A stretch of 64,000 nt of DNA from Phoronis australis (taxonomy: Eukaryota; Phoronida; Phoronidae), in NCBI GenBank assembly GCA_002633005.1, contig NMRA01000010.1, forward strand, positions 1,398,982 through 1,462,981, read 5' to 3'. The position numbers and the translations under genes are program-made. The notes beneath the pieces are model-generated. The model was not told the DNA's origin and did no database searches. It saw only the letters and a program-made list of their open reading frames with translations. Positions 59,201 to 64,000 of this stretch are shown piece after piece (the first letter of the stretch is position 1; each line of letters begins with the position of its first letter).

Positions 59201-62200
59201 ATGCATGGCAGAAAATGGCAAGAGTTCGCGATTTGTTATCAAATAAGAAAGCGCAACTGATTTTGTTGCTACGAAGGTCTTGTCAAAGCCAATAACTAAA
59301 TAATTTTACCCAATACAGCAACAATCCAAAAATTGTGTTTTTAGGCCGAAAAAGTGACAATGTTCCTTTGACAGTATGCAAAATGAATGCATTTATAAAG
59401 ATTTCATCGACCTCGATTGTATATCATTGTTATGATAAATAGCATTCCTTTGTGAACACGGACAACGGACATTAGATTCTCATTTTTAACCAAACGAAAT
59501 ACGTTGTAATGAAAATTGTCAATTCTATCAATGTTGTATTTTAAGTTTTCACGCAACATTTCAAACCGTGGATTCATTGAGAAATTCCATTTCTGACATT
59601 TTGTCGCTATTTTCTGAGAGAAATCCGCATATTATTATTGTATACCTATACAGGGCAATGTAAACTTCGGCTTATTTACACCACGTGGTTTACTACTACG
59701 GGGTGCACTCGCATTTCTCATCCTCAACGCAAAGCCGTAGTCTTGTGTACATGGGGGCGCAGCACTGACAAACGTTGGGGCCATGACCCCCAGCCCTCTG
59801 TGGTTCACCGCCCATAGACCATGGGCCACAAAACTACATAGTAATAAAATCTTAACAATTAATGTTTGGGTTAGTTTGTATATTAAAGTTGTACGTTCTG
59901 GGCGTAATGGGGTTACGGCCGGTAAACTGTTTATTAGCGGTGATCTGAGCTACGAAACAAAACTTAAGTTGACTTTGTATTTTTATTATTTTGGTTTTAT
60001 TTTTTATTTCAGGTTCGCAATTTTGTACACTCTTAACCATTCTCTGAAATCAAGCCCGGTTACTTTATCAGTTAATAAATGCGCTTAAATACATGTACAT
60101 GTAACTGTGCCATATATTGAGGCGAGTTTAGTTTAATCTACTGGCAAAGTGTTAGACTGCTACAGACGAGGCTGTGCATTCGATTCCACGTTGGAGATAA
60201 TTCCTGAAATATACATGCAATTTTCTCTGTGACAATGCCACTTGAAACGAATTGACGTATTCATCTGTAGGTGGTGGATAGCCTTATACTATGCCTGTTT
60301 TTATCTTTCCGCGTTTAAAGACCTTGACTCCGTTTTGAACAAAACCGAGCTGGTTTTGGGAGGCACAAGAATCAAGGTGAAGGTTTATGCTCCAAAGCCG
60401 AAAACAGCCGTTTCTGTGACAGGAATGCGGGAAGGAACAACGATGGAGACGTTGGAGCTCTACTTTGAAAACCCCAAGCGGTCAAAAGGGGACGACGTTA
60501 AAACCATAAGGATGAACGAAGCACAGACAGCAGCTGTGATCGACTATGGTTCAGTTGAAGGTTTGGAAGAGCTTTTAAGCCAGATAATAGTTTTTATTAA
60601 TTACATATTGCGCCAGTGCCATTGTCAGGAAACGATTTGCTTTTTAGCGTGATAGGATAATTACAATTTTTTTGCGTGACATTGTTTAGGCTTAACCAGT
60701 TTATTCAATCGCGTATGATCAACATTCTCATCTTTATTTTGTAGATCCATGTACGTCCTCAGTATTTGCTTTTCCACAATTCAGTAGTTCGGAAGGAAGG
60801 CCATTATTGTACATGACGCGGCCTTCCATGTGGAGGCTTCAGTGCCCGGTTGCATGAAACACTCCCAGATGGGGACCAACTATGTTCCCTTAGTCTGTTG
60901 CGTATTTGTTTTGTTCTTCACTCATAGATGTTATGTTGCCTATCATTTTACCTAAATTGTGACATTTTATAATAATATAACTTAAAACTGAACCTTTAAT
61001 TGAGCTATATAATGATTAAATACTTGGTCCTTAAATTAGAGGCGATGTATGAAAAGAACATAATTTTGATAATAATGAGGATTCTACGTGCAGGCCACTC
61101 TTGGTGTGTATCAAAGCCAAATACTGACTTACAGTACAAGTGAGACTCAAACAGCTTAAGCAAGGGCAAGCTGCGTTTTCACAAACAAATACGCATTAGA
61201 TTTAGAGAACTGTTTAGTTATCTTTTTGTATAAAAAATACTTTACTACATTAGGTTTCGATGAGAGATCCAAGTGGCCGTGTCGTATATGCACTTAAAGT
61301 GCTGACACCCCACCTGCTGTAAACCAGTCATTTCATGTCTTATTTTGATGACCAAGAAGGTAAAACGCATAGAAGTTAGATACGAAACAGCACGAGGTCA
61401 CCCTTTTAGTGACTCATTGGAGGCAAATTGGCTACATACGGTAAAAACATTGTTGTCGACAGTATTTCCTAACTGGAGGTGCTTTGTACATTCATTTGCA
61501 AGGCACTGAGCTAAGGAGGCACTAACTACATTGTATTCTGTGCTTCTAACCATGTGCATTGCGTAGCACTTTCATTGACGAAAGGGACTAAAAAGTGTAT
61601 AATATTCTTCATTGTATATGAGATTAAAAAGTTGCTGTCGGGCGTTTCCTATCGAATTCTGAAAACTTACATATTGACCATCAAAATATACATGTTAATG
61701 AACACAAGTATGTGACAATGTATTAATAATAGTGCTATGATGCGTAGTCATAGCTCTACTGTACCTGGTGTGGTTCAAGCATTGTGAGATGGCCTCGATT
61801 GTTTGCCCTACTGATGTCTGAGACGTTGAAGCATGTCGAATTAAAAAAACTCATTGTTTTATAAATAGGTAAATAAAACAACAAAAATGGATCAACTTGT
61901 TTTTTATTTACCTATTTATACTCTACATTTCGTGAAACAATAGTATCCTTAGGAGGATCTGGATCGCCTTATTTACATGTATTTTCAGATTTATTTTCTA
62001 CATTGTTTTTATTAATACGTGTTAATGCGGTTTATTGATTTAATCTGAATTTTGCACATGTTTGTTGTAGTTGCCGAACGAGTTGCTGCTAAAAAGGATC
62101 ACGTGCTGTCGAATGCCTCACTCACCGTTATTCAGTGCAGTCCAGATGATGAAAGCGAGGCGGAGGAAATGAGTTCAGAAGAGGAAGACTCTTCGTCTGA

Positions 62201-63741
62201 CGGAGACTATCAGCAGACAGAGCAATTGCCCATGACCGCAATTCGCGTAACTAACTTCAATCCTGAAACACCAGATGAGACGTTGGTTTTATTCTTTGAG
62301 AGCCCAAAAAGGTGTGGTGGTGGAGAAATTTTACGTATCCGAGTTAATGAAGAAAGAACTGTGGCTGTTATTGATTATGGATCAGTGGAAGGTAAGGCTA
62401 TTTTTTCAATTCTCTTTGTTCTGGAAATTTGAGCTCTAATTTACTTGAATATTGTCCGCTATGATAGTTTGTTATGTTTTCATTCCAAATGAACATCTGT
62501 TACTTTAATCAGTTGCTGAAAGGGTTGCTACCACCTCCGAGTTGATAGTAGACCGGTCCTTGGTTGCCGTAAACGCATGCTGTCCAGACGTTTCCGTGGA
62601 ACCGATTTCGTCTGAAGCTGGACTTGCTGTGGATGTTTCTGGCTTTAAACCGTCATCACCTGAAGAAATGATCAAACATTTCTTTGAAAACAAGAAGAAA
62701 TCTCGAGGTGGTCCAATTCTTTCAATGAAACTCCTTGAAGATGTCGACCCAAGGACATACAGAATTGTGTTCCAGAAGTCAGATGGTACGTTTAAGTCTA
62801 CATGTGTCACATTTTGTAGCGTGTACTTTTCATTCCGTAGTATTCCTCACGCAGAATTACAAAAACTTATTATGGAAAGACTGCCTTTAGCCACCTGTTT
62901 ATTTAAAAGCATTATTTTGTAGAGAGGGCGTTTTCATGTAATCCTTGTGTTACCATTGATCACCTACAAGTCAATTAAAATACTTCACAATTACAATGTA
63001 TTGTGTAATAGGTTCGTTTTTTTGTTTTAGACGCAATCCGTGTTTTGAAGAAGAAAAACCTTAAACTAGGTTCCGCAGAATTGATTGTCGCTGTTGCTAG
63101 CGACGCCGGACGGAGCCAAGCCCACACTTGTGCAACCTCAGTGATGCAGTCTGAACACCCAGAGCAAGCGCAACCTGTAACAACAATTAGAATCAGCGGT
63201 CTGCCTAAGGATACGTCACATGATCTCCTAGAGAATTTTTTCGAAAACAGACGCAAATCTGCAGGCGGAAAAGTCAACAAGGTTGAGCTAGATGAAGTCA
63301 ATCAAACTGCATTAGTGACGTTTGCTGACCCTTCAGGTAGGTCTTCGAAAACATTTCCTTAACTGGATGTTATTGGACTTTACCTGAATTGAGTGTATCT
63401 AATATTAATAGTCAGTTCGGTTGATTTGATTTTGATATTTGGCTCTTCTGGACCTCCTTTATGACAAGGTGCACTCGTTTCAGCTGCGGACAGGGTCTAC
63501 CAGAACCGTTTTTCCCTGAAGCTGAATAAAACTCCTATTGACGTAGAGCTTGTCCAACCGCCCAAACCGAAAAAGAAGTTACCATTGGACCCCTATAAAG
63601 TGGTGGTCAGTAACATTCCCGAAGACGCTAGCTCTGAACTACTATTAAACTACATGGAAAACAGGACACGGTGTGACGTCAGTGCTATTCGCTACGGAGA
63701 AAAGCCAGGCTTGGGGATTGTGATTTTTGAACAAGTTCCAG
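53014..63741 (+). CDS. PARP14-like protein, N-terminal RRM array, 3' partial
   Basis: Exons: 53014-53224 or 54398-54608 (alternative or duplicated first exon), 55460-55566, 57065-57353, 57733-57801, 58183-58347, 60321-60560, 62071-62391, 62513-62785, 63031-63336 and 63484-63741, ending at donor GTAAGA with the gene continuing outside. About 746 residues so far. It encodes at least seven RRM-like units with the pattern V/I-x-V-x-G, then E-x-L/I-x-x-F-F-E-N-K/R-K-x-S-x-G-G, then a strand A-x-V-x-F/Y; e.g. LELYFENPKRSKG, IELFFENKKKSGGG, IKHFFENKKKSRGG and LENFFENRRKSAGG. Such arrays with tails like V-L-x(5)-L-x-V are typical of PARP14/PARP10/DTX3L-type proteins. Macro, WWE or PARP catalytic domains would lie downstream, so the exact class is unproven. 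A linker exon (57065-57353) is Tyr/Asn/Gly-rich. No signal peptide: intracellular. Confidence 0.82.
53458..53650 (-). repeat. Dispersed repeat 'GTATTAGCCAGGATTTTG', minus copy 3
   Basis: The reverse complement contains TCCAGGATTTTG-like start, AGTATTAGCCAGGATTTTGC, GACATTCACATCC and AACTGCCAAATGGAACC, as at 5060 and 7535. A fourth copy in the same orientation lies at 54845-55037. Confidence 0.6.
54265..54335 (+). promoter_or_regulatory. PARP14-like promoter copy 2: CRE, CCAAT, kappaB
   Basis: TGACGTCA at 54265-54272, CCAAT at 54305-54309 and GGGGAATTCC at 54326-54335, with the same spacing as copy 1. Confidence 0.55.
54398..54608 (+). CDS. PARP14-like first exon, copy 2 (RRM1)
   Basis: Same 211-nt exon as 53014-53224, with Gly for Asp, Ser for Thr and Asp-Ile for Glu-Lys changes. 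An additional in-frame ATG at 54386 could start four residues earlier (MSLK). Phase-1 donor GTAAGT. This is the copy nearest the downstream exons. Confidence 0.8.
55567..57064. other. PARP14-like intron with 35-39-bp tandem repeat
   Basis: TGTAGCGACATGAACTATCT recurs at 56212, 56251 and 56286, ending near 56318. The frame 55817-56020 (Cys-rich) has no splice sites or homology I can support. Confidence 0.6.
58183..58347 (+). CDS. PARP14-like exon: RRM2 core
   Basis: Phase 1 at both ends. Encodes LLEVTGFKDGTTPEMIELFF, ENKKKSGGGDI and KAFIEFDDPK. It joins to the RRM2 tail DLDSVLNKTEL in the next exon. Confidence 0.85.
58348..60320. other. PARP14-like intron; tRNA-like SINE fragment and palindrome
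   Basis: Holds palindromic element copy 5 (59751-59816) and, at about 60131-60195, a tRNA-like A box (TGGCAAAGTGTTAGACTGC) and B box (ATTCGATTCC) about 36 bp apart, suggesting a tRNA-derived SINE head. No tRNA fold is convincing. Confidence 0.45.
59751..59816. repeat. Small palindromic element, copy 5
   Basis: ATGGGGGCGCAGCACTGACA, TTGGGGCCATGACCCCCAG core and CACCGCCCAT end. Confidence 0.65.
60321..60560 (+). CDS. PARP14-like exon: RRM2 tail + RRM3
   Basis: Tail DLDSVLNKTELVLGGTRIKV, then AVSVTGMREGTTMETLELYF, ENPKRSKGDD and AAVIDYGSVE. Phase 1 both ends. The donor GTTTGG is weak, but the position matches that of the next exon exactly. Confidence 0.8.
61860..61920. repeat. 61-bp hairpin (TATAAATAGGTAAATAAAAC)
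   Basis: The left arm TATAAATAGGTAAATAAAAC, then AAC, pairs with the right arm TTGTTTTTTATTTACCTATT, then TATA, around a 14-base loop; nearly perfect. Intronic. Confidence 0.75.
62071..63741 (+). CDS. PARP14-like exons: RRM3 tail to RRM7 core
   Basis: Four consecutive exons of one design, all phase 1 at both ends: tail (AERVAAKKDHVL; AERVATTSELIV; AIRVLKKKNLKL; ADRVYQNRFSLKL), a variable linker (acidic Ser-rich in 62071-62391; AHTCATSVMQSEHPEQ in 63031-63336; Lys/Pro-rich in 63484-63741), then the next RRM core. The last core (VVVSNIPEDASSELLLNYME) lacks the FENKKKS..GG motif, being NRTRCDVSAI instead. Confidence 0.85.
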
Positions 63742-64000
63742 GTAAGACGAGTGTTGTGGTGCGGTTTTCTTTAAAAGGGTGTGAAATTTACTCTGAGTCG
63801 GAGGATTCGAATCAACCATAGTTATTGTTTTACAATTTCACAAAGAAACTGTCTGTGTGATGATAAATAATTTGCGCATTTATTAAAATAAACTTTTATG
63901 CCCGTTACTTTTATTATTTTCTTTTTTCTTGATTAACACAAACGTTATACCAAAACCGTAAGTAACACTTAAGTGTTTTCGATGTCGCGTGTGTCGGTCT

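Noticed and set aside
60131-60195. tRNA gene
   Set aside because: A and B boxes are present but acceptor and anticodon stems do not form; at best a tRNA-derived SINE head.
1-64000. CRISPR arrays, rRNA, operons
   Set aside because: None seen; the few direct repeats are intronic tandem repeats or transposon pieces in a eukaryotic context.

Overview
This is a eukaryotic window: genes are split by introns with GT/AG borders, introns and intergenic DNA are packed with decayed retroelements, short inverted-repeat elements and microsatellites, and coding density is low. The gene content (animal haem peroxidase, secreted C-type lectins, PARP14-type RRM array, THAP and P2X7-like zinc domains, L1/Tx1-like LINEs, Penelope-like remnants) suggests a marine invertebrate metazoan, probably a deuterostome (amphioxus or hemichordate type) or a lophotrochozoan. 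The sequence alone does not settle the clade. There are one 124-base N gap and four single Ns; two of the single Ns sit at the edge of near-identical duplicated blocks, so some duplication may be assembly artefact.

Layout. (1) About 1.9-21.1 kb, + strand: a haem peroxidase gene, followed here through 13 exons whose phases all join, ending with a stop at 21137; its 5' (signal peptide) exon was not found. The exon with the distal haem histidine is present twice (5253-5432 and 7732-7911). (2) 22.3-43.4 kb, + strand: four two-exon C-type lectin genes in the order A1-B1-A2-B2, a tandem duplication of a pair of dissimilar lectins. Every gene has a phase-1 intron just before the sugar-binding motif. 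Between B1 and A2 lie THAP-type and P2X7-like zinc-domain coding fragments and a decayed LINE. (3) 43.4-52.8 kb: gene-poor, with a periodic array of about 140-bp units carrying CTCF-like motifs (45.4-46.7 kb), a third LINE copy, and a Penelope-like GIY-YIG remnant. (4) 52.8 kb to the window end, + strand: the 5' part of a PARP14-like gene. Its promoter and first exon occur twice, and it encodes at least seven RRM-like units, most split by a phase-1 intron at the same place. The gene runs off the window.

The recognised complete or near-complete genes are all on the + strand and all belong to families used in innate defence: an oxidant-generating peroxidase, soluble lectins, and a PARP14/DTX3L-type nucleic-acid-binding protein. 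A perfect kappaB site, a CRE and a CCAAT box precede both copies of the PARP14-like first exon. Whether the genes act together is inference; the sequence shows only that they are neighbours.
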